Below, piece by piece: positions 1 through 8,886 of a stretch of 43,907 nucleotides of DNA. The stretch is from the NCBI GenBank assembly GCA_017541265.1, contig JAFXZK010000104.1:1-43907 (forward strand), written 5' to 3'. The position numbers were made by a program, and so were the translations under genes. The notes below the pieces were generated by a model, which was given only the letters and a program-made list of their open reading frames with translations, did no database searches and was not told the origin of the DNA. Within the stretch, counting starts at the first letter, position 1, and each line of letters opens with the position of its first letter. Source of the DNA: Bacteroidaceae bacterium (GTDB lineage: Bacteria; Bacteroidota; Bacteroidia; Bacteroidales; Bacteroidaceae).

Positions 1-687
1 AAGAACATTGCCTTGATGAACCTGCTCACCATCGAGCAGGGCAAGGGCCGCTTCGTGATGATGGACGACGCCATGTGGGGCATGATACTGGGCAAGAGCG
101 GCAAGGTGCCGGGTGAGATTGCTCCCGAGCTTGTGGCACTCGCAAAGGAGAAGGGCAAGGAGTTCACAGACATCGACCCGCACACGCTCTATCCCAACGC
201 GCTCGACGACTTCCGCAAGGAGATGAAAGAGAACGGTTGGGACTGCGGGCTGGACGACGAAGAGCTGTTCGAGCTTGCCATGCACCCCGAGCAGTACCGC
301 AACTTCAAGAGCGGGCAGGCGAAGAAGAACTTCCTCGCCGACCTGCAGAAGGCGAAAGAAGAAAAGCTTCTCTCCCAGAAGGGTGCGAAAGTTTCTCCCG
401 AGGAACTGGCAGCCTTCAAGCACGCTAAGGCGGATGCTGTGGCCAGCCCTGTCGACGGCCAGGTGTTCTACGAGTTCCAGGGCGGCGACCAGTGCGTTGC
501 CTGCCTCGAGCCAGCCATCGGTCAGGAGTACAAGGACGGTGACATTCTCTGCTATGTGCAGGCATCCTGGGGCGAGTTCATCCCAGTCAAGGCAGGCATC
601 GGAGGCCGTCTTGTCGACATCTCGGCCAAGAAAGCATCCCATGTTCGCCGCGGCGACACGCTTGCATGGATAGAAAGGGAGGCGTAA
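1..687 (+). CDS. Biotin-dependent carboxylase/decarboxylase subunit (oxaloacetate decarboxylase alpha / pyruvate carboxylase B type), C-terminal part
   Basis: The reading frame is open from base 1, so only the last 228 residues are present and the start lies upstream. The first two thirds resemble the post-catalytic helical region of the oxaloacetate decarboxylase alpha / pyruvate carboxylase B family. The last 80 residues look like a biotinyl/lipoyl beta-barrel domain (ASPVDGQVFYEFQGGD, then GDTLAWIE). Where a biotin carrier has A-M-K-M-E, this protein reads A-S-W-G-E (Trp codon at 568-570), so the acceptor lysine is missing. Biotin may be carried by a separate subunit and this domain may only be structural (inference). 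Family assignment is fairly sure; the exact substrate is not. The gene is followed by a palindromic array that ends like a terminator. Confidence 0.72.
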   Translation, partial: KNIALMNLLTIEQGKGRFVMMDDAMWGMILGKSGKVPGEIAPELVALAKEKGKEFTDIDPHTLYPNALDDFRKEMKENGWDCGLDDEELFELAMHPEQYRNFKSGQAKKNFLADLQKAKEEKLLSQKGAKVSPEELAAFKHAKADAVASPVDGQVFYEFQGGDQCVACLEPAIGQEYKDGDILCYVQASWGEFIPVKAGIGGRLVDISAKKASHVRRGDTLAWIEREA

Positions 688-744
688 GGCCTTAAAAACA
701 AGGGACTTGTGATTCTCTGCCCAGAGGTACATTCACTTGCTTTC

Positions 745-831
745 ATAAGAGCGTGGACTTATCGCCATAAGTCCACGTTCTTGTTGTCATAAGTCCACGT
801 TCTTATTGCTATAAGTCCGTGGACTTTTTTT
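745..831 (+). repeat. ATAAGTCC-type 22-bp palindromic array 1, ending as a terminator
   Basis: Four units start at 745, 767, 789 and 811, exactly 22 bp apart. Each has ATAAG at one end and its complement CTTAT (or ACTT) at the other, with 4-base spacers. Neighbouring units pair with each other: GTGGACTTAT (753-762) with ATAAGTCCAC (767-776). The last two units form a stem (AAGTCCAC with GTGGACTT) followed by a run of seven T, which would stop transcription after the carboxylase gene. Similar arrays lie at 14282, 24559 and 38799. Confidence 0.85.
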
Positions 832-932
832 ACCCGAGTCGGTGTGATGACCAATTTGAGTTTAACATTTATGGTCGTTAAAAGGGCTTTTAAGTGTATT
901 TTTGTCTATTTTTCTTAAATAAAGTGCTTCAA

Positions 933-966
933 TTTGCTAATAATTCAAAAAAATGTTATACCTTTG
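933..966 (+). promoter_or_regulatory. Putative Bacteroidetes promoter of the susC operon
   Basis: TTTG at 933-936 and TACCTTTG at 959-966, 22 bp apart, fit the Bacteroidetes primary-sigma pattern (TTTG, then TAnnTTTG). Transcription would start near 973, leaving a leader of about 130 bases that includes an A/T-rich stretch (1003-1020) and no open frame of note. No anti-sigma, ECF or hybrid two-component regulator gene is seen next to the locus. Confidence 0.6.
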
Positions 967-1103
967 CGGCTCGAATTGTGCTCTTTTGCGTGTCCTTATA
1001 CATTATATATAATATATAAGAGCATCGCCGTGCTTCAACAAGTGCGCCATAGCATCCGGGAAAGTGCATGAGACAGGTAAAAGGAAGAAATAACTATTAA
1101 AAG

Positions 1104-4100
1104 ATGATTTTTTATAAAAAATTAAGTCTTGTCGCGGCGTTGCTGTTCTTGTCAATCGGGATGGCAATAGCTCAGACAACAATTTCAGGAACAGTGTTCT
1201 CTGCCGATGACAACGAGCCTCTGATGGGCGTAAACATCTTGGTGGACGGTACAGAGAAGAGAACCATTACGGACATCGACGGCAAGTTCACCTTGTCGGA
1301 TGTCAAGTCGAATGCCGTGTTGACGGTGTCGATGATAGGTATGCGCACCGAGAAGGTGAAGGCCAAGAACGGGATGCGCATCATGTTGCAGAACGAAGAC
1401 GTGCAGATGACGGAGGTCGTCGTAACCGGTCAGACAGCGATTGACAAGCGACTGTTTACGGGTGCGGCCACCACGGTGGATGCCGAGAAGATCAAGCTCT
1501 CGGGCATGGCAGACGTGAGCCGTTCGCTCGAAGGCCGTGTGGCTGGCGTGCAAGTGACGAACGTGACCGGCACCTTCGGCGCATCGCCAAAGATCCGCGT
1601 CCGCGGTGCAACCTCTATTTACGGCAACTCAAAGCCCCTGTGGGTGGTCGATGGTGTCATCTATGAGGACAATGTCGATGTCAGCGCCGACGACCTCGCA
1701 TCGGGCGACGCCAAGACGCTTATCTCCAGCGCCGTGGCAGGCCTGAACTCCGACGACATCGAGTCATTCACTATTTTGAAGGACGGCTCCGCAACCTCCA
1801 TCTATGGTGCCCGTGCCATGGGCGGTGTGATTGTCGTCACCACCAAGAAGGGTTCGAAAGGCCGTGCCAGCGTAAGCTACACAGGCGAGTTCACAACCCG
1901 CCTGAAACCCAGCTACAATGACTACAACATCATGAACTCGCAGGAGGTGATGGGTGTCTATAAGGAAATGTACGACAAGGGCTGGCTGCAGCTGGACAAC
2001 ATGGTCAACGCCCAGAACACCGGTGTCTATGGCTACATGTTCCAGCAGCTTCGTGCATACGACCCTTTGACAGGTACATTCGGTATGCGTAACACAGAGG
2101 CTGCCCGAAACGCCTACCTGCAGGCCGCCGAGTTCCGCAACACGGACTGGTTCGACCTCCTGTTCACCAGCAAGATGCAGCACAACCACTCTGTCAGCAT
2201 TTCCGGCGGTACCGACCGTTCGCAGAACTATTTCTCAATGTCTGTGCTTACAGACCCGGGACAGTTCATCAACCGCAGCAAGGTGAACCGTTACACCTTC
2301 AACGGCAACACGTCTTATGACATCTTGAAAGACAAGGCTGGCTGCCAGTTGCTTAACGTGAAGCTGGCTGCCCAGGGAAGCTACCGTAAGCAGGAGGCTC
2401 CGGGCACACTGGACCGCACAACTGACGTTGTGACGGGCGAGGTGAAGCGCGACTTCGACATCAACCCCTTCAGCTATGCCCTGAATACCAGCCGCTGCCT
2501 CGATCCCAACATCAACTACACACGCTTCTATACAGGCTTCAACATCTTCAATGAGCTGGAGAACAACTTCAACGACATCCAGGTGACTGAGCTGATGTTC
2601 CGAGGCGAACTGGAGTACAAGCCCTTCAAGTGGTGGAGCCTGAGCGGACTGATTTCTTCGCGTATCACGCATACCCGCCGCCAGCACAACGTGATGGACA
2701 ATTCCAACCAGGCCAATGCCTATCGTGCCGGCACCGACGCGCAGGACGACAACTCCACCGTGCGCGACAACAACAGACTCCTCTATACAGACCCCGACAA
2801 TGAATTGGCTCTGCCGGAATCCGTTCTGCCAGAGGGCGGCATCAAGTACCAGTACGACGACAATATGCGCTCCAACAATTTCCGCCTTATGACGAAATTC
2901 AACAATGTGTTTGAGTGGTTTGGCAAGGAATGGACAATCAATGAGCTGTACGGAATGGAGTACACCACTGTCCGCAGGACAAATACGAACTGGACGGGAT
3001 GGGGCTATCAGTATGGCAATGGTGGCATCACCTATTCGCCGTATCTCTGGCTCAAACAGATGAACGAGGAGAACACCGAGTATTTCGGCGAGAAATATAC
3101 CCTGACCAACACTTTGGCCTACTACGGTCAGGTGAACATCAACTTTGACCAGCGCTATACCGTGAACGGCACATTCCGCTATGAAGGCACCAACCGCCTC
3201 GGCAAGAGCCGCCAGAGCCGCTGGCTGCCCACATGGAACGTGTCCGGCTCATACGACCTCACCAACGAGAAGTTCATGGAAGGCACCAAGTCCTGGCTCT
3301 CGCAAGTGAAGTTCCGCGGTAGCTACTCTCTGACCGCCGACACCGGTCCGGCATGGGTGACCAATGCAAACGCCATCTTCAAGACCAAGAACTCCTGGCG
3401 TCCATACACCTCTGCAGCCGAGTCGCAGATTTATATTGAAAGCCTGGGTAACTCGGAGCTGACTTTCGAGAAGAAGCACGAATGGAACGTTGGCGTTGAC
3501 CTGAGCTTCCTGAAAGACCGCATCGCCCTGACAATCGATGTCTATGGTCGTAACAACTACGACCTGATTGGCCCCACCTATACGCAGGGAGCCGGTGGCG
3601 AAATCTTCAAGTACGCCAATGTGGCAGACATGAAGTCTTCCGGTGTGGAACTGGGCCTCTCCACCGTCAACATTGACAAGGCTGGCTTCAAGTGGACCTC
3701 CGACTTCATTTTCTCCAAGTCAAAGAATGAGATAACCTCCCTCGACGTGGCAAGCCGTGCCGTCGATTTGGTTACAGGTTTGGGCTATGCCATTCAGGGC
3801 TACCCCGTCCGCTCTATATTCAGCTACAGGTTTGCCGGACTCAACTCCGAAGGCCTGCCACAGGTTTATAACGAGTTTGGCGAGAAAACCGTCGGCGACG
3901 TGAACTTCCAGGAGACAGAGAACCTGACGGACTTCCTTGTCTATGAAGGCCCCTCCGACCCAACCTTCTATGGCTCGTTCAACAACACATTCAGCTACAA
4001 GAGCAAGAAGTGGGGCAAACTGGATCTCGATGTCTTCATCACCTATGCCGGTGGCAACGTCGTGCGTCTCGACCCAGTCTTCTCTTCCGCATACAGTGAC

Positions 4101-4499
4101 CTTTCGGCACTGCCCCGCGAGTTCAAGAACCGTTGGGTGAAAGCAGGCGACGAAGCTGTGACAACCATCCCCACTATCGCCTCGCGCGTCCAGGTTGACC
4201 GTTACGGCTCGTATGCGATGCGTACCGCCTACAATGCCTACAACTACTCTACAGAACGTATCGCCATCGGCGACTTCATCCGCCTGAAGGAGGTCGCGCT
4301 CACTTATACATTGCCCGACGAGTGGCTCAAGAAGACGGTCTTCATCAATCGCGCTTCGCTGAAGGTGGCCGCTACGAACCTCTGCCTGCTTTATGCCGAC
4401 AAGAAACTGAACGGCCAGGATCCAGAGTTCATCAACTCCGGCGGTGTGGCTGCTCCTATTTCCAAGCAAATCACGGCTACTGTGCGTCTGGGATTCTAA
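1104..4499 (+). CDS. susC: SusC/RagA-type TonB-dependent outer membrane transporter
   Basis: This 1131-residue protein is the outer-membrane channel of a SusCD-type importer, driven by TonB. The signal peptide is residues 1-23 (cleavage before Q24). It is followed by a carboxypeptidase-regulatory-like beta-sandwich (about 26-98), a TonB-box-like TEVVVTG (103-109), the plug domain with KIRVRGATSI (163-172) and GGVIVVTTKKG (240-250), and then a long barrel ending in an aromatic residue (RLGF). Length and order match the family. The ATG at 1104 directly precedes the lysine-containing start of the signal peptide. susD begins 18 bases after the stop. The neighbouring hydrolase genes suggest the substrate is a peptide or protein product rather than a glycan; this is inference, and no glycoside hydrolase is present. 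Confidence 0.95.
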   Translation: MIFYKKLSLVAALLFLSIGMAIAQTTISGTVFSADDNEPLMGVNILVDGTEKRTITDIDGKFTLSDVKSNAVLTVSMIGMRTEKVKAKNGMRIMLQNEDVQMTEVVVTGQTAIDKRLFTGAATTVDAEKIKLSGMADVSRSLEGRVAGVQVTNVTGTFGASPKIRVRGATSIYGNSKPLWVVDGVIYEDNVDVSADDLASGDAKTLISSAVAGLNSDDIESFTILKDGSATSIYGARAMGGVIVVTTKKGSKGRASVSYTGEFTTRLKPSYNDYNIMNSQEVMGVYKEMYDKGWLQLDNMVNAQNTGVYGYMFQQLRAYDPLTGTFGMRNTEAARNAYLQAAEFRNTDWFDLLFTSKMQHNHSVSISGGTDRSQNYFSMSVLTDPGQFINRSKVNRYTFNGNTSYDILKDKAGCQLLNVKLAAQGSYRKQEAPGTLDRTTDVVTGEVKRDFDINPFSYALNTSRCLDPNINYTRFYTGFNIFNELENNFNDIQVTELMFRGELEYKPFKWWSLSGLISSRITHTRRQHNVMDNSNQANAYRAGTDAQDDNSTVRDNNRLLYTDPDNELALPESVLPEGGIKYQYDDNMRSNNFRLMTKFNNVFEWFGKEWTINELYGMEYTTVRRTNTNWTGWGYQYGNGGITYSPYLWLKQMNEENTEYFGEKYTLTNTLAYYGQVNINFDQRYTVNGTFRYEGTNRLGKSRQSRWLPTWNVSGSYDLTNEKFMEGTKSWLSQVKFRGSYSLTADTGPAWVTNANAIFKTKNSWRPYTSAAESQIYIESLGNSELTFEKKHEWNVGVDLSFLKDRIALTIDVYGRNNYDLIGPTYTQGAGGEIFKYANVADMKSSGVELGLSTVNIDKAGFKWTSDFIFSKSKNEITSLDVASRAVDLVTGLGYAIQGYPVRSIFSYRFAGLNSEGLPQVYNEFGEKTVGDVNFQETENLTDFLVYEGPSDPTFYGSFNNTFSYKSKKWGKLDLDVFITYAGGNVVRLDPVFSSAYSDLSALPREFKNRWVKAGDEAVTTIPTIASRVQVDRYGSYAMRTAYNAYNYSTERIAIGDFIRLKEVALTYTLPDEWLKKTVFINRASLKVAATNLCLLYADKKLNGQDPEFINSGGVAAPISKQITATVRLGF

Positions 4500-4517
4500 T
4501 GAATTGATAATTGAAAC

Positions 4518-6263
4518 ATGATGGATATGAACAAGAATATATACAGCCTTTTCGTCATCAGCCTGCTTTGCATCGCTGGTTTATCCTCTTGCACCGCGCT
4601 TGACGAGGCTCCCGACAATCGTACGGAAATCGATACGGTGGACAAGGTGCAGCAACTTCTCACTTCTGGCTACCCTGTTTCTGTTCCCGCCGTTATCTGT
4701 GAACTCAGTAGCGACAATCTGGTGGATAACAATGTCGTTGTGCCCGCTACTCACGATGATGCATACGCCCATTTCCACGAACAGGCGTACCACTGGGAAG
4801 ACATTGACGACTACAGCACTGGCGAGTCCGATACACCTTATAGTGTGTGGGAAGCATATTATCAGGGCATAGCTGTCGCTAACCATGCCATTCAGGCCAT
4901 GCGCGTGATGAGTCCTGACCCAGCAAACGACCGTGAGCTGGCTCACTCTTGGGGTGAGGCTCACCTCCTGCGTGCCTATTTGCATTTTGTGCTTCTCAAC
5001 GTTTTCGCAGAAGCATACAAAGACGAGGTGCAGAGTTCAATCGATATGGCTATACCATACGTCAGCGAAGTGGAGAACACTGTCAACGTGAACTACAGCA
5101 ACCCCATGTATCGCAAGAGTGTGGCAGAGATTTACAGGCTTATTGAGAGGGACATTCTGGAGGGCATCGACCTCATCGATGACTCTAAGTACAAGGTGCC
5201 TGCCTACCACTTCAACCGCAATGCGGCCAACGCTTTTGCCGCACGCTTCTATCTCTTCAAGCGCGACTATGAGAAATGTTTGAAGTATGCAAACAATGCC
5301 CTTGGCAGCACCCCTACCTTGCGAAACTGGAAAGCCATCAATAAAAACACTCTTGAAACCAAGGAGAGTGACTATAACGATGAGAAAATGTCTTGGAACT
5401 TCCTGATTCAGGCAACCTATTCCCTGCAATGGCGTATGCTCGTGGAGAAGACTCGCTTTTCCATCAATACGGGCACCACATTCAAGGATTTCGAAGGCAA
5501 AACCTGGCATGTCCCCTCAACATTGGATGTCACAGTGTGGGGCAGTGGTCCTAACTGGTCCGGAACTTTGCCTGCTTTCTCCGGCATGGTTTACATAAAC
5601 AGTGGTGGGCAGCAGTTCGGCGCTTGGCTTTTCCGCCTCTATGAGTACTTTGAGTATACCGACAAGATTGCGGGCATAGGCTATGTGCATCAGATATACC
5701 AGCCCTTTACCGCCGACGAGACAATCCTGTGCCGTGCCGAGGCAAAGCTTTATCTGGGAGACCGTGACGGAGCCATCCGTGACCTGGAAATGTGGACAGC
5801 TTCGCACCTTGTCACCGACGCGCTGACACTGGACAAGATAAAGAGAAAGTACAGGCGCGACACCGCTAATAACGACTTCGTCAGCGAACTCTTCCCACGA
5901 GAGATGGGATTTGAGAAGGTGTTGGAGGGCGACGACCTGAGTGTGTTGGATTGCATCCTGCATTTCCGTCGCATTGAAACCATTCACGAAGGAATGCGTT
6001 GGTTCGATGTCAAGCGCTACGGTATCAAGGTGTTCCATCACTACCGTGACCCACACGAAGACGAAATCCACACAGACTCGCTGACATGGGACGACCCACG
6101 CCGTGTGCTGGAGATACCAGACAATGTGATACAAGCAGGCTACCCAAGCAGCCGCGAAACGGGTGCCAGTGGCGGAGCTGGCAGCGGCTATAAGATGCCG
6201 GCCAACAGGAATCCGCGTTTAGAGTTATATTCCGATAATCAGAATGAAGGGGAAGAAGAATGA
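4518..6263 (+). CDS. susD: SusD/RagB-type substrate-binding lipoprotein
   Basis: This 581-residue surface lipoprotein caps the SusC channel and binds the substrate. The lipobox is LSSC with Cys25, so the mature protein is lipid-anchored. Typical SusD features are the N-terminal segment about dividing time points ('LTSGYP'), TPR-like helices with A-H-L-L-R-A-Y (about 150), 'AANAFAARFYLF' (about 240), and the C-terminal part with E-T-I-L-C-R-A-E-A-K-L and 'HEGMRWFDVKRYG'. Two ATG codons (4518, 4521) and a third at 4527 are possible starts; all keep the signal peptide. Its TGA overlaps the next ATG by 4 bp, which suggests translational coupling. Confidence 0.94.
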   Translation: MMDMNKNIYSLFVISLLCIAGLSSCTALDEAPDNRTEIDTVDKVQQLLTSGYPVSVPAVICELSSDNLVDNNVVVPATHDDAYAHFHEQAYHWEDIDDYSTGESDTPYSVWEAYYQGIAVANHAIQAMRVMSPDPANDRELAHSWGEAHLLRAYLHFVLLNVFAEAYKDEVQSSIDMAIPYVSEVENTVNVNYSNPMYRKSVAEIYRLIERDILEGIDLIDDSKYKVPAYHFNRNAANAFAARFYLFKRDYEKCLKYANNALGSTPTLRNWKAINKNTLETKESDYNDEKMSWNFLIQATYSLQWRMLVEKTRFSINTGTTFKDFEGKTWHVPSTLDVTVWGSGPNWSGTLPAFSGMVYINSGGQQFGAWLFRLYEYFEYTDKIAGIGYVHQIYQPFTADETILCRAEAKLYLGDRDGAIRDLEMWTASHLVTDALTLDKIKRKYRRDTANNDFVSELFPREMGFEKVLEGDDLSVLDCILHFRRIETIHEGMRWFDVKRYGIKVFHHYRDPHEDEIHTDSLTWDDPRRVLEIPDNVIQAGYPSSRETGASGGAGSGYKMPANRNPRLELYSDNQNEGEEE

Positions 6264-7486
6264 AAAAGACAATATATATCCTTAGCGTCACAGCTGCAAT
6301 CCTCTTGGTCAGCTCGTGCCGGAACAATGATGATTTCACCGAGTCCATCTTCGACACAACGATACCCGACGTTGATGTGAATGCCGCAACGGGGCCTTTT
6401 GACCTGTGGCTTTACAACAACTTTGTTGTACCTTATAACCTCGAGATACAATACAAGTTTAACCTGCCTGCTTCGAAGTTGGAGTATCAGCTCACACCTG
6501 CTGACTATAATAAGTCACAGTTGCTTGCATACTTCATCAAGTACCTCTTTTATGATGTTTACACCAAGTATGCCGGCGAAGAGTTCATGAAGAAGTATGG
6601 TCCGCGTATTATTCACTTTATTGGCTCATCAGCTTATTCTCCAACTACAGGAACGGAGGAGCTTGGTTATGCCTCTGCAGGCGTGAAGATTACGTTGATT
6701 AAGGTTAACGAAATGAGGATGTGGTCACCGACAAGCCCATATACAGCTACTGACATAGATGACCTCAACGAGCACCAGTTCCATACTATGCACCACGAAT
6801 TCTCCCATATCCTGCATCAGACCAAGTCCTATCCTGTCACCTTCGGACAGATAACCCCTGGTGACTATGATGGGCGCGATTGGCAGAAACGCGATTCTGT
6901 GCTGTCTCACAGCTTGGGCTTTATCACACAGTATGGTTCCTCGGCCAGCTACGAGGACTTCGTGGAAACATTGTCTTGCGCTATCACCAATAACGACTGC
7001 CGTTGGATGTATGCTATCATTGACGCTTGTGCCAACGGAGGTGTGAAGGAAGGTGACAAGGAGCGCGTGTATGAGCTTATTGACTCATTGGATATCGAGG
7101 GTCTTGATGACCCAGCAAAGCCTTGGAACAACTTCACAATAAAGAAGGAAACAGCAGTCGATAGCGAGACTGGCGAAGAGTCGGAGCGCTTCGTGCCTGA
7201 CTTCCATGAGAGGGATTCCAAGGTTCATGCCGAGAAGACTGTGACGTATAGTGTTGAAAAGAAGTTCACCTCTTTCCGCGACTACCTTGACAACTGGGTG
7301 GAGATTGACAAGAGCAGCTCAACGGGAGGCATCAATGCCATCCTTAAGAAGATTGACATCGCCACCGAGTGGTACACTGACCGATGGGGCCTGCACCTCT
7401 TCGAACTTCGTAAAGAGGTGAAGAAGCGCCAGAGCGAGGTTAACGACTTTGTAAAGGACAATGTCACCATATACGAGCTTCAATAA
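6260..7486 (+). CDS. Substrate import-associated zinc metallohydrolase lipoprotein
   Basis: This 408-residue lipoprotein has a lipobox at Cys20 (LVSSC) and a zinc-metallopeptidase motif HEFSH at residues 179-183, preceded by another His. It resembles the zinc metallohydrolase lipoproteins typically encoded next to SusC/SusD pairs in Bacteroidetes, thought to process the imported substrate at the cell surface. 'EDFVETLSCAI' about 65 residues after HExxH may supply the third metal ligand (E or D); this is inference. The start is fixed by the ATGA overlap with susD. The substrate is unknown; a peptide or protein fits the motif best. Confidence 0.87.
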   Translation: MKKTIYILSVTAAILLVSSCRNNDDFTESIFDTTIPDVDVNAATGPFDLWLYNNFVVPYNLEIQYKFNLPASKLEYQLTPADYNKSQLLAYFIKYLFYDVYTKYAGEEFMKKYGPRIIHFIGSSAYSPTTGTEELGYASAGVKITLIKVNEMRMWSPTSPYTATDIDDLNEHQFHTMHHEFSHILHQTKSYPVTFGQITPGDYDGRDWQKRDSVLSHSLGFITQYGSSASYEDFVETLSCAITNNDCRWMYAIIDACANGGVKEGDKERVYELIDSLDIEGLDDPAKPWNNFTIKKETAVDSETGEESERFVPDFHERDSKVHAEKTVTYSVEKKFTSFRDYLDNWVEIDKSSSTGGINAILKKIDIATEWYTDRWGLHLFELRKEVKKRQSEVNDFVKDNVTIYELQ

Positions 7487-7500
7487 CACAACGAAGAATC

Positions 7501-8856
7501 ATGACGATGAAAGATATGAATATAAAGTTTGCATGTATCTCTGCGGTCGTTGCATTGGCAGCTGCCATGCTTGTGGGCTGCAGTCATTTCGAAGAAGAGA
7601 ACTTGTTCTATGAGAGTGCTTCCCTGCGCACCACTCATTTCAACAACCAGCTTCAGTCCCGCTTGGTCGAGCAAAGCAGCAACGGCAATAATGGTTGGGT
7701 GATTCAATACTTTGTCGCATCGGAGTTTGAGGGGTTCAATCTCTTTGGCAGTTTCGATGGGAACGGGAAGGTGAAGCTTGCGAGCAATCACCGTTTCCTG
7801 CGTAACGGTAATGCCGGAAAGTACACGGAGTGTCTCAGTGCTTACGACATGTTGGGCGAGGACGGACCGGTGCTTTCATTCAACACTTGGAACGATGTCC
7901 TGACGGTCTTCGTGGATCCTGTTGACCCGTCACAAGCACCATCTTCTCTCGTCAGCGATGGCTTGGGTATGCTGGGCGACCAGAATCTGGTCTTCCACAG
8001 TTACAAGGATAATTCCATCATATTCCGTGGTGAGCGTTATTCTGCAAAGATACGTTTTGTGCCCTGCGACCGCACTTGGCAGCAATACATTGATGACACC
8101 GAGACCACCAAGAACTTTATCGCCAATACCACCATTACGTCCTACTATGTGGTTTTCGCGACCGACACACTCTATTTCAAGAACCTGCGTAGTGGCATCA
8201 TTACTTATTGCGAACGTGTCAACGACCCGTTGTTCCCCACTTCCCTCAATTGTGTGTTCACTCCGACAGGTTTCCGCCTGCAGAACCGAGACGACATTGG
8301 CGGTGTCTATTTCCAGGAGTTCAGCTTGGCGCCAGACAAATCTTGTCTGATATCCGAGAACGACAGCGTGCGGGTAATCCCAACATGGGACAGCTACATT
8401 GTCAACTCGCGCACCGCCATTTGGAACTTCGACCAGGACAAGTTTACAGTAGAGCAGAAGGGCTTGCTTGAACAAATCGATGTAGAGTTCCAGAAGGCCA
8501 ACAGCAACTATTCATTGGCACAGGTAGGGCTTGGACGCTCTACGGGTAGCGGAGCAGTAAAGGGTCTGGTGTTCACGTTCTATACCAACGCCGCCAAGAC
8601 CAAGACCAACACAGCCGGCATCTCGCTGACTACCAGCCGTCCGTCTTATGGACAGATGCAGATAACATCCACCGATGAAGAAAAGATTGACCGCAACCTC
8701 TCTAACATCTGCAACAAGAGTGATGCCGAGGCTTTGATACGCCAGTTTGCCGCTACGCTTTCCGGCACATACGACATGGTTCCCAATGACTATTTCCTCC
8801 CAACGGGATGTGAACTCCATGCTGTGGGTGCAGGTAATGACTATATTTTGAAATAA
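7501..8856 (+). CDS. DUF4302-like lipoprotein
   Basis: This 451-residue protein has a lipobox at Cys27 (LVGC) and an N-terminus (SLRTTHFNNQLQSRLVEQ, then GWVIQYF) like DUF4302 proteins, which often sit beside SusCD pairs with the zinc-metallohydrolase lipoprotein. No catalytic motif is visible. It is probably an extra surface-exposed binding subunit of the import complex (inference). Starts at 7501, 7507 or 7516 are all compatible with the signal peptide. The 14-base gap from the preceding gene indicates one operon. Confidence 0.78.
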   Translation: MTMKDMNIKFACISAVVALAAAMLVGCSHFEEENLFYESASLRTTHFNNQLQSRLVEQSSNGNNGWVIQYFVASEFEGFNLFGSFDGNGKVKLASNHRFLRNGNAGKYTECLSAYDMLGEDGPVLSFNTWNDVLTVFVDPVDPSQAPSSLVSDGLGMLGDQNLVFHSYKDNSIIFRGERYSAKIRFVPCDRTWQQYIDDTETTKNFIANTTITSYYVVFATDTLYFKNLRSGIITYCERVNDPLFPTSLNCVFTPTGFRLQNRDDIGGVYFQEFSLAPDKSCLISENDSVRVIPTWDSYIVNSRTAIWNFDQDKFTVEQKGLLEQIDVEFQKANSNYSLAQVGLGRSTGSGAVKGLVFTFYTNAAKTKTNTAGISLTTSRPSYGQMQITSTDEEKIDRNLSNICNKSDAEALIRQFAATLSGTYDMVPNDYFLPTGCELHAVGAGNDYILK

Positions 8857-8886
8857 TCAATAATCAACTTATTAATTCGACACGTT

